From positions 558,001-622,000 of the forward strand of contig JAXLYX010000007.1 in the NCBI GenBank assembly GCA_046351215.1: a stretch of 64,000 nt of DNA. The letters are read 5' to 3'. Positions 1 to 12,369 of the stretch are shown one piece after another (within the stretch, counting starts at the first letter, position 1; every line of letters begins with the position of its first letter). This DNA is from JAXLYX01 sp046351215 (GTDB lineage: Bacteria > Myxococcota_A > Polyangia > Polyangiales > Houyiibacteriaceae). The notes below the pieces were generated by a model. The model was not told where the DNA came from, did no database searches, and saw nothing but the letters and a program-made list of their open reading frames with translations. Made by a program: the position numbers and the translations under genes.

Positions 1-571
1 TGAGGATCGTGATGGCCGCCGGATGCGCGTACTGGTGCTGCGCGGAGTCGTAGAAGTAGCGGTAGCCGACCGCGTCCGTGAGGGCGCGGATCTCGTCCTG
101 ATCACCGACCAGGAAGTGCCAACCGTTCGCCGCCTGCCGCCGCCCGTAGGCTTCGAGCAGGCTGCGACGCTTGTTCCGCGCCTTCGCGAGGTCCTCGTGC
201 GGGTCGATGCTGACCGTGATGACCTCGTACTCCTCGCCGATGGTCCAGTTGATCTCGCGGAGCCCTCGCACCACCGCGTCCATCACCATGCTGCAGAGCG
301 TGGGACAGGAGTGATACGCGAACGTGAGGACGACGGGCTTCTGCCCGTTGACCAGGTCCGAGAGACGAACCGTACGGCCCGAGAGGTCCCGGAACGTGAG
401 GTTCCGGGGGATCGTCGCGTCGAGGTGCTCGTCGACGCGAACCCGGTCGAGACCGGGCACCTCCAGCGCCTGCTCACCCACGGGCGTGACGCCGTAAGCC
501 CCCTGGGCAGCCGCCGGAGCGGCCACCAGGGAGAGCGTCGCGAACGCGAGCGAAGCGAGGCGCAGGAGCAT
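1..571 (-). CDS. SCO1/SenC family copper chaperone (3' end outside window)
   Basis: The reverse strand encodes at least 190 residues from the ATG at 571 and runs off the left edge. An N-terminal hydrophobic signal (MLLRLASLAFATLSLVAA) precedes a thioredoxin-like fold with the copper-binding CxxxC motif in HSCPTLCSM and the downstream conserved His in QYAHP. Together these are the three Cu ligands of SCO proteins. SCO proteins deliver copper to the CuA site of cytochrome oxidase and act at the periplasmic face. It follows the alternative complex III genes on the same strand (5 bases after the preceding stop). That fits the common order act operon, SCO, cox genes, so oxidase genes probably lie beyond the edge. 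Family assignment is firm; the exact target is inferred. Confidence 0.9.
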   Translation of the reverse strand, partial: MLLRLASLAFATLSLVAAPAAAQGAYGVTPVGEQALEVPGLDRVRVDEHLDATIPRNLTFRDLSGRTVRLSDLVNGQKPVVLTFAYHSCPTLCSMVMDAVVRGLREINWTIGEEYEVITVSIDPHEDLAKARNKRRSLLEAYGRRQAANGWHFLVGDQDEIRALTDAVGYRYFYDSAQHQYAHPAAITIL

Positions 572-576
572 GGCGA

Positions 577-1062
577 TCAGGGCGTGGCCCCTCCCTGCGC
601 GGGAGCGGGAGCCGCCTCGGTGGCGGGCGCGACGCCAGCGTCGGCCGCGTTCGCGGCCTCGCGGGCCTCGCGGGCCTCCTTGGCGCGCTCGAAGGCGGCG
701 CGGGCCTGGGCGGCGCCACGCTCGTTCTTCGTGAGCGTCCAACCCTCGACGGCGTCGACGTCCGCCTGCTCGAGGTTGCGGCGCGGAGCGACCGCGTCGG
801 AGCCGGTGCGTCCCTGCTGCGCGAGCTGGGACATCGCCTGCTCCACCGAGACGCGCGCCGAGCCGAGGAGGCGCTGCTGCTCGCCGCGGTAGCGCTCGAG
901 CTCGGTGTTGGGCCGCTGCTCGACCTTCGCCGCGTACTCCTTCTGCATCATGTAGTTGAAGTAGGAGTGGAACAGCGGGATGAGGAAGAGGAGCGTGAGG
1001 GCCGCGAGGATGCCGCCGTGCAGCATCGTCTTCTCGCGCGGGGGCGTATTGTCGAAAGCCAT
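577..1062 (-). CDS. small membrane protein of the act operon, unknown function
   Basis: The protein has 161 residues. One strong transmembrane segment (about residues 15-33) is followed by a long Ala/Glu/Arg-rich, probably coiled-coil domain and a Pro/Ala-rich tail. No catalytic motif or family is recognised. It lies between actF (14 bases upstream) and the SCO gene (5 bases downstream), so it is almost certainly co-transcribed with the respiratory genes. It may be an accessory or assembly subunit of alternative complex III or of the following oxidase, but that rests on position only. Confidence 0.75.
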   Translation of the reverse strand: MAFDNTPPREKTMLHGGILAALTLLFLIPLFHSYFNYMMQKEYAAKVEQRPNTELERYRGEQQRLLGSARVSVEQAMSQLAQQGRTGSDAVAPRRNLEQADVDAVEGWTLTKNERGAAQARAAFERAKEAREAREAANAADAGVAPATEAAPAPAQGGATP

Positions 1063-1076
1063 GGTCGGGTCTCCGA

Positions 1077-2492
1077 TCAGTACGTCTGGTGATGGTGGAG
1101 CGAGCGCGACAGGCGCGGATCACCCACCGGCACGAGGTTGACCTGGTGCATGTTCTTGAAGACGACAGCCAGGAAGGTGCCGGCCACGAGAAGCAGCGCG
1201 CTGACGTCGATCCAGAGCTTGCCGGCGGAGAACTCCGGCACCTCGGTCGCGTGCGGCATCACGAACCAGTAGATGTCGACGACGTGCATCACGAGGAGCC
1301 AGATGGCGCCGACCTTGAGCAGGCCGAGGTTCCGCTTGATGACGCGCGAGATGAGGAAGACGAAGGGCAGCGCGAAGTGCGCGATCGGCAGCAGCATGCT
1401 GATGATCTGCCAACCACCCGCCCAACGACGGTGGTACCAGACGGCCTCCTCGGGGATGCCGGCGTACCAGATGAGCATCCACTGCGAGAAGCTCACGTAG
1501 GTCCAGAAGCACATGAACCCGAACATCAGCTTGCCGAGGTCGTGGAAGTGCTCGGTCGTGATGGCGTGGCCCGTGTGACCGCCCTCGGAGAGGCCGAGGC
1601 CCACGAGGATGGTGAAGGCGAGGATGCAGACCGCCGAGCCACCGAAGATGATGACGCCGAAGATCGTCGAGTACCACGCGGGCTCGAGGGCCATGAGCCA
1701 GTCGAAGGCCGCGAAGGTCATCGTGAGGAAGAAGCCGATCGCCGAGAGCGGCGCCCAGAACTTCATCTTCATCGTGAGCTGCTTGTCCTTGGTCTCGTCC
1801 TGCTTCACCGACGTGCGGAAGAAGAAGAAGGAGATGGCTAGCCAGATCACGAGGTAGGCGATGCCGAAGGCGAGCCAGCGGCCCTTGTTGAGGTAGCTCG
1901 CCTTCTTCGCGAGCAGCTCGTGGTGGGCGTGCTCCTCGAAGTGGTTCGGGGCGATCATGTGACCGACCGTCGCCACGTCCGCGCCGTGCTCGGCCGCGCC
2001 GTGCTCGGCCGCCGCCGCGTGCTCCGCGCCGTGCTCCTGCGCATGGGCCGTGCCACCGAGGAGGGCCGCGTCGTTCGCGCCGTGGTGCTCACCGGCCGGG
2101 GCGCCGTGCTCGCCGCCGCCGTGGTGACCACCCATCCACTGGCCGTACTGGGTGAACTGACCGGCAGCGACGCCGCCGAGCAGCACGAGGCCGAAGACCG
2201 CCATCACCGGCGCGCCGCTCATCACGAGCTCCGGGATGCGGCGCGTCGACACGCCCCAGTGACCCTGGGTGACGTGCTGCGCGATCACGAGGAACATCGC
2301 CCCGAAGAGGAGCGTGAGCGTCGCGAAGTACCCGAAGAGGAACGAGTACCCGATGCGCTCGTGGTCCATCGAGAACCCCGCGAGGGTCCCGAGCAGACCG
2401 AGGCCGCCGACGGCCGCCGCGATCTTCCACGCGTTCGGCCACTGGCCCTTGTTCTGCAGCTTGAAGCTGCCCTGGGAATCCTTGGCGCTCAC
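1077..2492 (-). CDS. actF: alternative complex III subunit ActF (quinol-binding NrfD-like membrane subunit)
   Basis: The 471-residue polytopic membrane protein belongs to the NrfD/PsrC-like group and is the second quinone-side membrane subunit of alternative complex III, which oxidises quinol and passes electrons to cytochrome c or directly to an oxidase. About ten hydrophobic helices are visible. I chose the GTG at 2492 (VSAKDSQG) over an in-frame upstream start because it gives a 4-base GTGA overlap with actE, like other junctions here. Unusual: the loop after the third or so helix (about nt 1915-2140) is very His-rich, with repeats of the type AEHGAAEHGA and about 15 His in some 74 residues. 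Confidence 0.9.
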   Translation of the reverse strand: MSAKDSQGSFKLQNKGQWPNAWKIAAAVGGLGLLGTLAGFSMDHERIGYSFLFGYFATLTLLFGAMFLVIAQHVTQGHWGVSTRRIPELVMSGAPVMAVFGLVLLGGVAAGQFTQYGQWMGGHHGGGEHGAPAGEHHGANDAALLGGTAHAQEHGAEHAAAAEHGAAEHGADVATVGHMIAPNHFEEHAHHELLAKKASYLNKGRWLAFGIAYLVIWLAISFFFFRTSVKQDETKDKQLTMKMKFWAPLSAIGFFLTMTFAAFDWLMALEPAWYSTIFGVIIFGGSAVCILAFTILVGLGLSEGGHTGHAITTEHFHDLGKLMFGFMCFWTYVSFSQWMLIWYAGIPEEAVWYHRRWAGGWQIISMLLPIAHFALPFVFLISRVIKRNLGLLKVGAIWLLVMHVVDIYWFVMPHATEVPEFSAGKLWIDVSALLLVAGTFLAVVFKNMHQVNLVPVGDPRLSRSLHHHQTY

Positions 2493-3136
2493 TGGGACTG
2501 CTCCGTGGTGTTCATCGCGGTGGTACGCGACGCCTGGCTCAACTGGAGTGCACGGACGTAGGCGACGATGGCCCACCGGTCATCCTGGGGGATGCTGTGG
2601 CGATAGGCCGGCATCGTGCGGATGCCGTTCGTGATCGTCGCGTAGAGCTGGCCGTCCGGGATGTGCCGGATCCGCGGGTCATGGAGCGACGGCGGCTGGA
2701 ACGAACCGGACTGACCGATGAGCGAGAGACGCTCGGCACGGCGCGCGACCATGCTCTGACCGTCACCCGACTGCGCGTGGCAGGGGGTGCAGTAGACGTT
2801 GAAGCGCTGCTGGCCGCGGGCCACGAGGCCGCCCATGCCGTTGTGGCGCTGCACCACGGCGTCGGGCACCGTGAGCAGCCACTCCGAGTTGTCCTCGGAT
2901 CGGCCGGTGGCGACGGTGATGTCCGCCTCCATCTCGCGGGCGATGGCTCCCTCGACCGGCGGACGCATGGTGCGGCCGTCCTGGAAGAAGTCGCTCTTCG
3001 CCTGCGGGTTGTAGCGGGCCTGCTGGTACATGTTCCGGATGGGAACGACCGGCGGGTCCTTGCTCGGCTGCCCGACGCATCCCGCGCCCAGGCTGAGGCT
3101 CGCGAGAGCGAGCACGATGACGAAACGCTTGGTCAC
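2489..3136 (-). CDS. actE: alternative complex III subunit ActE (monoheme cytochrome c)
   Basis: The protein has 215 residues. The N-terminus (VTKRFVIVLALASLSLGAGC) is a signal sequence ending in a lipoprotein-like Cys, though the lipobox is imperfect (LGAGC). A single heme c motif, CTPCH, and a later Met in RTMPAY, the likely sixth ligand, define a class I cytochrome c domain. In alternative complex III, ActE is a periplasmic electron carrier subunit attached to the membrane. The start is the GTG at 3136, which overlaps the actD stop by GTGA; a longer upstream frame is a shadow of actD. The stop overlaps the actF start in the same way. Confidence 0.92.
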   Translation of the reverse strand: MTKRFVIVLALASLSLGAGCVGQPSKDPPVVPIRNMYQQARYNPQAKSDFFQDGRTMRPPVEGAIAREMEADITVATGRSEDNSEWLLTVPDAVVQRHNGMGGLVARGQQRFNVYCTPCHAQSGDGQSMVARRAERLSLIGQSGSFQPPSLHDPRIRHIPDGQLYATITNGIRTMPAYRHSIPQDDRWAIVAYVRALQLSQASRTTAMNTTEQSQ

Positions 3137-3711
3137 GCGACCTCCTCCTCGACGAGCTCCAGGTGCGACGGATGCGTCGACTCCAGCAGGCTGCGCGTCT
3201 TCTCGAGATCGAACTTCTCGTCCCCCGCCTCGATCGAGATGAAGAACTTGTCGTCCGTGGCGGCATCGAAGCGGTCCGACTCGAAGACCGGGTGGTGATG
3301 CCGCGGGAGCTTGTTGAGGCCCAGCATGCCGAAGAGCGTGCCGAAGCCGGTGAGCAGGATGGAGCACTCGAAGAGGATCGGCACCATCGACGGGAAGGAG
3401 TACGGCTCCTTGCCGCCGATGACGATCGGATAATCCACTCCGTTCATCCAGTACATCATCAGGAAGCCGAGCGAGAGGCCCGTCATGCCGCAGATGAAGG
3501 AGATGAAGCCGAGCTTCGTGGGCGGGAGGCCCATGGCCTCGTCGAGACCATGGAGCGGGTACGGCGTGTGGCAGTCCCACACCTTGTACCCGGCGTCGCG
3601 GACCTTCTCGGCCGCGTGCGCGAGGGCGTTCGGAGTCTCGTACTCCGCGAGGTAGAGCGCCGGGCGCTTCACCGCGCCGGAGTCCTGATTGGTCTGTGCA
3701 TGCTCAGTCAT
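3133..3711 (-). CDS. actD: alternative complex III subunit ActD (DUF3341)
   Basis: The 192-residue membrane protein has the DUF3341 features. An N-terminal soluble part contains YAEYETPNALAHAAEKVRDAG and the DCHTPYPLHGLD segment. Two transmembrane helices follow in the middle (about residues 58-80 and 98-122), then a cytoplasmic tail. ActD is a structural membrane subunit of alternative complex III with no known cofactor. It lies 10 bases after actC and overlaps actE by 4 bases, so its dose is tied to the other subunits. Confidence 0.92.
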   Translation of the reverse strand: MTEHAQTNQDSGAVKRPALYLAEYETPNALAHAAEKVRDAGYKVWDCHTPYPLHGLDEAMGLPPTKLGFISFICGMTGLSLGFLMMYWMNGVDYPIVIGGKEPYSFPSMVPILFECSILLTGFGTLFGMLGLNKLPRHHHPVFESDRFDAATDDKFFISIEAGDEKFDLEKTRSLLESTHPSHLELVEEEVA

Positions 3712-3721
3712 GGCGACTCCA

Positions 3722-5178
3722 TCACTCCGCGGGAACCGCAGCCGCCTCGTGGCCGTGCGCCTCGTCGTGCTCCTCGTGACCGTGGAGGTCCGGGTGCGCG
3801 CCAGGGAGCGTGGCCTTCACCTCGGCGATGGCGAACATGGGAATCCACCGCACGAAGAGGAGGAAGAGCGTCAGGAAGAGACCGAAGGTGCCGGCGTAGA
3901 GGCCGATGTCGACCCACGTGGCCGTGAAGCCACCCCACGAACCGGGGATGAAGTCACGGTAGAGCGACGTCGCGATGATGACGAAGCGCTCGAACCACAT
4001 GCCGATGTTGATGAAGATGGTGATGACGAACATCGCCGGGATGCTGTGGCGGATCCGCTTGAACCAGAACAGCTGCGGCGAGATCACGTTGCAGAGCACC
4101 ATCGCCCAGTACGCCCAGTAGAGCGGACCCCAGTTCCCGTAGCTGTCCTTCAGGGCGAAGCCAGCGCGGTTGTGGAGGAAGACCCACTGCTCGTAGGGGT
4201 TGCCCGAGTACCACGCGATGAAGAACTCCATCGCGTACGCGTATCCGACCATCAGACCGGTCGCGAGCATGAACTTGTTCATCAGGTCGAGGTGCCGGAC
4301 CGTGACGATGTGCTCGAAACCGAAGATGGTGCGGACGATGAGCAGGAGCGTGAGCACGAGCGCGAAGCCCGAGAACACGGCGCCGGCGACGAAGTACGGC
4401 GGGAAGATCGTCGTGTGCCAGCCCGGCATGATCGAGGTCGCGAAGTCGAAGCTAACGACCGAGTGGACCGAGAGCACGAGCGGCGTCGAGATGGCGGCGA
4501 AGATGAGGTAGCCGCGCTCGTAGTGCTGCCAGTGACGGTGCGAGCCGCGCCAGCCGAGGGCGAGGAAGCCGTACACGCGGCGGCGGAGCAGGTTCTTCGA
4601 CCGATCGCGGAGGGTCGCGAGGTCCGGGATCATGCCGACGTACCAGAAGATCACCGAGATGGTGAGGTACGTGGAGACCGCGAAGACGTCCCACATGAGG
4701 GGCGACTTGAAGTTCGGCCACATCTGCATCTGGTTGGGCAGCGGGGCCAGGTAGTAGTCGAACCAGGGTCGGCCGGTATGCAGCGCCGGGAAGATGCCGG
4801 CGCACATGACGGCGAAGACCGTCATGGCCTCGGCGAACCGGTTGATGCTCGTGCGCCACTTCTGCCGGAACAGGAAGAGGATGGCGCTGATGAGCGTGCC
4901 GGCGTGGCCGATGCCGATCCACCAGACGAAGTTGGTGATGTCCCAGGCCCAGTAGATGGGGCTGTTGTTGCCCCACACGCCGACGCCTTCGGTCACCAGG
5001 TAGGCGATCATCGCGCCCATCACGCCGAGCAGGAGCACGGACGGGATGAACAGGATCCACCAGCCACGCGGAGCGGGAGTCTCGCTCACGCGGCAGACGG
5101 ACTCGGTGATGTCGTGGACCGTCGTGCCCTCGGGGAGGAGATACGTCTCCCCGAGTTCCTTGATGGGAGTCTCGTCAC

Positions 5179-5182
<4 letters not shown>
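3722..5182 (-). CDS. actC: alternative complex III subunit ActC (NrfD-like quinol-binding subunit)
   Basis: The 486-residue polytopic protein of the NrfD/PsrC family has about ten transmembrane helices. ActC anchors the Fe-S subunit ActB and carries the quinol oxidation site. It begins at a GTG (5182) that overlaps the actB stop (GTGA). The hydrophobic core, with segments such as WIGIGHAGTLISAILFLFRQ, is typical. The C-terminal tail after the last helix is rich in His and Glu (GHEEHDEAHGHEAA). The same bias occurs in actB and actF here, which may indicate metal binding or simply a surface feature. Confidence 0.93.
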
Positions 5183-8324
<3,142 letters not shown>

Positions 8325-8328
<4 letters not shown>

Positions 8329-8951
8329 CGGTGGCACCCCGAGCAATGAGTGGGCGGGTTGACGGACGCGACCTGCGGCTGCCAGTTCTCGTCCGGCTCC
8401 CAAGCCATGTTCGTGATCTGATCGGCCGGGCGGAGGTTCGGTCCCGGATTGCGGTGGCAATCGAGGCACCAGCCCATGGCGATCGGCTGTTCGATGCGGA
8501 CGACCTCCATCTGGTCGACCCGACCGTGGCAGCTGACGCAACCCACGCCGGCGGCGAGGTGGACGCTGTGGTCGAAATAGGTGTGCTCGGGCAGCTTGTG
8601 CACGCGGACCCACTCGACCGAGCGGCCCGTCTCCCAGCTCTCGCGCACGGGCGCGAGGGCGGCGGACTGGTTCCGCACGATGTTGTGGCAGCCCATGCAG
8701 GTCTGCGTCGGCGGGATCATCGCCTCCTGCGACCGCTCCACGTTGGCGTGGCAGTAGCGGCAGTCGATCCCGAGCTCACCCGCATGCAGGCGGTGGCTGT
8801 AGCGAACCGGCTGATCCGGCGCGTAGCCCACCTGCAGGTTGCGCGGTGAGAAGTAGATCCAGAACACCAGCACGATGCCGATGCCGCCCGCGAGGGCGGC
8901 CACGGCAAGCACGGCCGGCAGGAGATTCAGTTGGCGTGGGAAGATCTGCAT
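8325..8951 (-). CDS. actA: alternative complex III subunit ActA (pentaheme cytochrome c)
   Basis: The 208-residue protein has one N-terminal membrane anchor (about residues 10-32) and five heme c motifs, in order CRYCH, CMGCH, CVSCH, CLDCH and CSGCH. This is the class III-like multiheme subunit that receives electrons from ActB. It is the first gene of the operon, preceded by a good promoter and about 40 bases of leader. The five-heme count and the order actABCDEF match the alternative complex III known from Rhodothermus, Flavobacterium and Myxococcota. Confidence 0.95.
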
Positions 8952-8996
8952 GTTGCCGTTCGTGGGATTTGGGACCCGCGGTCCGTCGCGGGCGCC

Positions 8997-9025
8997 CTTT
9001 TAGAAGAAGGCATCGAGATGCACAA
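8997..9025 (-). promoter_or_regulatory. promoter of the act operon
   Basis: The -35 box TTGTGC (9025-9020) and -10 box TAAAAG (9002-8997) are separated by 17 bases. The -10 ends 45 bases before the actA start. It is the only sigma70-like pair seen between the previous gene and actA. Confidence 0.55.
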
Positions 9026-9034
9026 GTGGCCGAG

Positions 9035-9502
9035 TCAGTGGCTTTCGATAAGCCGGCGAACCTCCGGGGCGTGCACCGGGCAGCTCCGGGCGATGAGGGT
9101 GACCCTCACGTCGCCCCCCGGGATGGGGCGACGCTCCACGACCGTGCCGGGGGTGACGTGGATACGTTCCCCGGTGGCCGACGAATCCTGAGCGGCCACC
9201 ACGGCGCGAACCGCGACGAGGAGGCCCTGATGGAACTCGAAGCGGACGCTCCGGACCGTCGCCGTCGTGCGCGGGGCCCATTCGGCCGCGACGAGGGACT
9301 CTTCCGGGCGAACCTGCCAGGTTCCTGGAATATCGAAGCGAGCCCGGACGTCCGAGAGTGGCATCCCGAGACGCACTCCGTGAAACGTCGTGACCTCGTC
9401 CGACGACAGGAGAGAGCTCACGCTACGCACGAGCACCCACCCGGTGGGCACCACGAGCGCGAGAGCGGCAGCTCCCAACCATCGCTTTCGGGACGCGTTC
9501 AT
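9035..9502 (-). CDS. exported or membrane-anchored hypothetical protein
   Basis: The protein has 155 residues. The N-terminal KRWLGAAALALVVPTGWVLV is an uncleaved or cleaved signal segment. The remaining 120 residues look like a small beta-rich periplasmic domain beginning TTFHGVRLGMPLSDVRARF. That phrase resembles the LGMPLADV-type start of small lipoprotein-like repeat domains, but no family can be named. Two Cys-free halves and one Cys near the end (ARSCPVH) are visible. It has its own promoter upstream and ends 83 bases before the act operon start, so it could be co-transcribed into it. Confidence 0.7.
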   Translation of the reverse strand: MNASRKRWLGAAALALVVPTGWVLVRSVSSLLSSDEVTTFHGVRLGMPLSDVRARFDIPGTWQVRPEESLVAAEWAPRTTATVRSVRFEFHQGLLVAVRAVVAAQDSSATGERIHVTPGTVVERRPIPGGDVRVTLIARSCPVHAPEVRRLIESH

Positions 9503-9526
9503 CTACGGCTCAGTCCTCGAAGCCGC

Positions 9527-9555
9527 CGCCTAGGGTCCCGCCGGAGACGAGTCAA
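9527..9555 (-). promoter_or_regulatory. promoter for the exported hypothetical gene
   Basis: TTGACT (9555-9550), a 17-base spacer and TAGGCG (9532-9527) lie 24 bases before the ATG at 9502. A second TTGACT at 9626-9621 with GATATA at 9603-9598 (17 bases) could be an additional upstream promoter. Confidence 0.6.
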
Positions 9556-9618
9556 CGGCGGACGTCCGGCTTGCCCGGACGCGCTGACGGCGGCGCGTAT
9601 ATCCCCGGTGATCTCCGT

Positions 9619-10308
9619 TCAGTCAAGCCGGGTCGGGATCATTCGGGAATGGCTCGATTTGATACCCACGGCGAGGCCGTCCGGCGTCGGGATGCAGACC
9701 GAGTCGAAGGCCTCGCCCATCTCCTCGTGGAAACGTCGCATCGCCGCCGCGGCGGCATCCACCGGATCGAGCAGTTTTCCGAAGAAATAGGCGTTGTCCC
9801 CGATCAGCAACCCTCCCTCCCGGAGGTGGTCGCGAGCCCATCGGCCGTAGAGGTCGTAGCGCCCCTTGTCCGCGTCGACGAAGACGGCGCAGAAGGGACC
9901 CGCGGACGCGATCGTCGGGAGCATCGCGACCCCGTCGCCGACCACGAAACGAACCTTCGACGACAGGCCGGCCGCTTCGACGTTCTGCCGGGCGATCTCC
10001 GAGGCGTTCGGGTCGTGGTCGATCGTGTAGAGGAGACCGTCCTCGGGGAGCGCCCGCGCGATCCACAGGGCCGAGTAGCCGGCGAGCGTCCCGATCTCGA
10101 CGACCCTCCGCGCACCGGCGAGACGGAGCAGAAGCGCGATCGTCGCGCCCTCCGAAGGGCCGACCTGGATCGGCGGGAGGCCATGCTCCTCGGGCGCCCG
10201 GAACGCCGCTTCGAGGGCCCGGTCGTGGGGAACGTGGACTCGGGCGGTGTAGTCGAGGATCTCGGGCGTCGCGTAGCGGAGCCCGGCACGGGAATCGACG
10301 TCGGCCAT
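9619..10308 (-). CDS. class I SAM-dependent O-methyltransferase (family 3)
   Basis: The 229-residue protein is typical in length and layout of the catechol/caffeoyl-CoA-type O-methyltransferases. The SAM motif is VVEIGTLAGYSALWIARALP. The acidic ribose-binding motif is in LLYTIDHDP. The metal-binding motif is FVDADKGRYDLYGRWA, followed by LLIGDNAYFFG. Such enzymes use Mg2+ and methylate catechol-like substrates; the substrate here is unknown. The ATG at 10308 was chosen because longer frames upstream are antisense to the kinase gene. It is divergent from the kinase with 66 bases between starts. Confidence 0.88.
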   Translation of the reverse strand: MADVDSRAGLRYATPEILDYTARVHVPHDRALEAAFRAPEEHGLPPIQVGPSEGATIALLLRLAGARRVVEIGTLAGYSALWIARALPEDGLLYTIDHDPNASEIARQNVEAAGLSSKVRFVVGDGVAMLPTIASAGPFCAVFVDADKGRYDLYGRWARDHLREGGLLIGDNAYFFGKLLDPVDAAAAAMRRFHEEMGEAFDSVCIPTPDGLAVGIKSSHSRMIPTRLD

Positions 10309-10374
10309 GGCGCCCAGGGTCGCAGACGACGTGCCTCGTTCCAATCCCGCCGGCGACCGGTATCCTTCCCCTCG

Positions 10375-12369
10375 GTGTCCGTGACCTCCACGCCTCCCCA
10401 GCCCGCCGTATCGGCTGGCCCGTACCAAATCGTCGATCGCATCGCGGTCGGTGGCATGGCGGAGGTCTTCCGTGCCCTCGAGCCACGGGTGGTCGGCGAT
10501 CCACGCACCGTCGTGGTGAAGCGGATGCTGCCGCACGTCGCCGCGGAGGCCGAGGCGCATGCCATGTTCGCCGAGGAGGCTCGTCTCGGCGCCAAGGTCG
10601 ATCACCCGAACGTCGTGCGCCTCCTCGACTCGGGTGAAGAGGCGGGTCAGCCCTACCTCGTCCTCGAATACGTGCCGGGCTGCGATCTCTGGCGCCTCGG
10701 GCGCTTCCTGACGCGCGAGGGAAAGGTCCTCTCGACCGAGCTCGCGCTCTTCGTGGCGATCGAGATGCTCGCGGGGCTCGAGGCGATCCACGAGACCACC
10801 GACGAGGAGGGACGGCCGCTCGGGATCGTCCACCTCGACGTGAGCCCGTCCAACGTGCTGCTCTCGATCTACGGCGACGTGAAGGTCTCGGACTTCGGGA
10901 TCGCGCGGGCGCGTCGCAGGAGCGCGACCTCGAGCTCGCTCACGGGCCGCGCCAAGGGGAAGATCGGCTACCTGGCTCCGGAGCTCGTCGTGGGACGGAC
11001 GGCCGATCGCCGCTCGGACGTCTTCTCGGCCGCCGTCATCACCGCCGAGCTGCTCATCGGCAGGCCGCTCTTCGCGGGCGGCAGCGAGCTCGCCGTGCTC
11101 TTGTCGATCCGCGACGCGCGGATCGAGCCCTTGCTCGAGGCCGCCCCCTCGCTCCCCCCCGACGTGGTCGAGGCGCTCCTCGCCGCGCTGCGCGCCGATC
11201 CGGCCGAACGCACGGCCGACGCGCACACGCTCCGCGACGCGTTCCTCCCGCACGTGCCCGACCCCGCCGTCCTCCGGCGCGAGCTGGCCGAGCTCGTGGC
11301 CTCGGTCTCGGCTTCCGATCCCGTGTCGATCGAGCCGCCTCCGACGCGTCCCGCGGATCTCGTCCCCGACCTCCCGGTCACGCCGGTCGCCCTGCCGGAC
11401 GTGCCGCCGGCGAAGGGCGGCGCGAGCCCCGCCTACACGGTCACGACGAGCCACGGTGGCTCGCTCGGCACGCATTCGTTCGCGGGGATCGTCGAGGCGA
11501 TCGCGACCGGACGCGTCGGGATGCACGACCTCGTGAAGGTCGGCGATGCCGAGCCGCGGCCCATCTACGGCATCCTCGAGCTCGCGCGGCACCTGCCGGC
11601 CTCGAGCCTGACGCCGGTCACGCAGGAAGCGCCCCATGCCGCGCCGGTCTCGCGGCGCGCCGAGATGAAGGACGCGGGGTTCGTCGTCGCGCTCGCCGAG
11701 ACGATCGTCGAACGGAGCACCGGCCTCTGGCTCTGCGAGCAGGGGGCCGTCCGCAAAGAGGTCTACGTGAAGGACGGAGTTCCCGTCTTCGTCACGAGCA
11801 ACCAGGCGGGCGAGCTGCTCGGCGAGTTCCTCGTCGCCCGCGGGGTGATCTCGCGCGGCGAGCTCGACATGGCGCTCGCGGTCATGCCGCGTTTCGAGGG
11901 AAAGCTCGGGGACACGCTCGTCGGGCTCGGGCTCGTCGAGCCGGTGCACCTCTTCCAGCACATCGGCGCGCAGGTGACGGAGAAGCTGCTCGACGTCTTC
12001 CTCTGGACGACGGGCACGGCCTCCTTCTACCGGGACGCCCCCTCCCCTCCGAGCGCCTTCCCCCTCGGGCTCGACGGCTTCGCGATCCTCGACGAGGGCC
12101 TCCGGAGGCGGATGGCGCAGGGGCTCGATCGCGAGATGTTCGCGACCCACCTCGCCGACTCGCTCGTGCACGCGCATCGGATCCCGACCACCGTCGCCAC
12201 CGCCCGTCTCCCGCCCCTGGTCCGGCGCGCCCTCACGCAGACGCGGACACCCACGCCCCTGCAAGGGCTCGTGGCCTCGCTCGAGGACCCCGGCGGCCGC
12301 GATCCGGGCCGCGGCTATCGGGCGGTCGCCCTGCTCCTCCATCTCGGAGCGCTCCGCTGGACGGGTTGA
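10375..12369 (+). CDS. Ser/Thr protein kinase with C-terminal GYF-like and DUF4388/PATAN-like domains
   Basis: The protein has 664 residues and starts at a GTG. A Pkn2-type kinase domain (about residues 15-300) shows the Gly-rich loop VGGMAEVF, the catalytic Lys in VVVKRML, the loop HLDVSPSN and DFGIAR. The Arg of HRD is Leu, as in many myxobacterial kinases. A Pro-rich linker follows, then a GYF-like module (SFAGIVEAIATGRVGMHDLV). The rest is a DUF4388/PATAN-like region (GAVRKEVYVKDGVPVFVTS to LVGLGLVEPVHLF). No transmembrane helix is visible, so it is probably cytoplasmic. TATCCT at 10361-10366 lies 8 bases before the GTG, so the mRNA may be leaderless. Confidence 0.9.
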   Translation: MSVTSTPPQPAVSAGPYQIVDRIAVGGMAEVFRALEPRVVGDPRTVVVKRMLPHVAAEAEAHAMFAEEARLGAKVDHPNVVRLLDSGEEAGQPYLVLEYVPGCDLWRLGRFLTREGKVLSTELALFVAIEMLAGLEAIHETTDEEGRPLGIVHLDVSPSNVLLSIYGDVKVSDFGIARARRRSATSSSLTGRAKGKIGYLAPELVVGRTADRRSDVFSAAVITAELLIGRPLFAGGSELAVLLSIRDARIEPLLEAAPSLPPDVVEALLAALRADPAERTADAHTLRDAFLPHVPDPAVLRRELAELVASVSASDPVSIEPPPTRPADLVPDLPVTPVALPDVPPAKGGASPAYTVTTSHGGSLGTHSFAGIVEAIATGRVGMHDLVKVGDAEPRPIYGILELARHLPASSLTPVTQEAPHAAPVSRRAEMKDAGFVVALAETIVERSTGLWLCEQGAVRKEVYVKDGVPVFVTSNQAGELLGEFLVARGVISRGELDMALAVMPRFEGKLGDTLVGLGLVEPVHLFQHIGAQVTEKLLDVFLWTTGTASFYRDAPSPPSAFPLGLDGFAILDEGLRRRMAQGLDREMFATHLADSLVHAHRIPTTVATARLPPLVRRALTQTRTPTPLQGLVASLEDPGGRDPGRGYRAVALLLHLGALRWTG

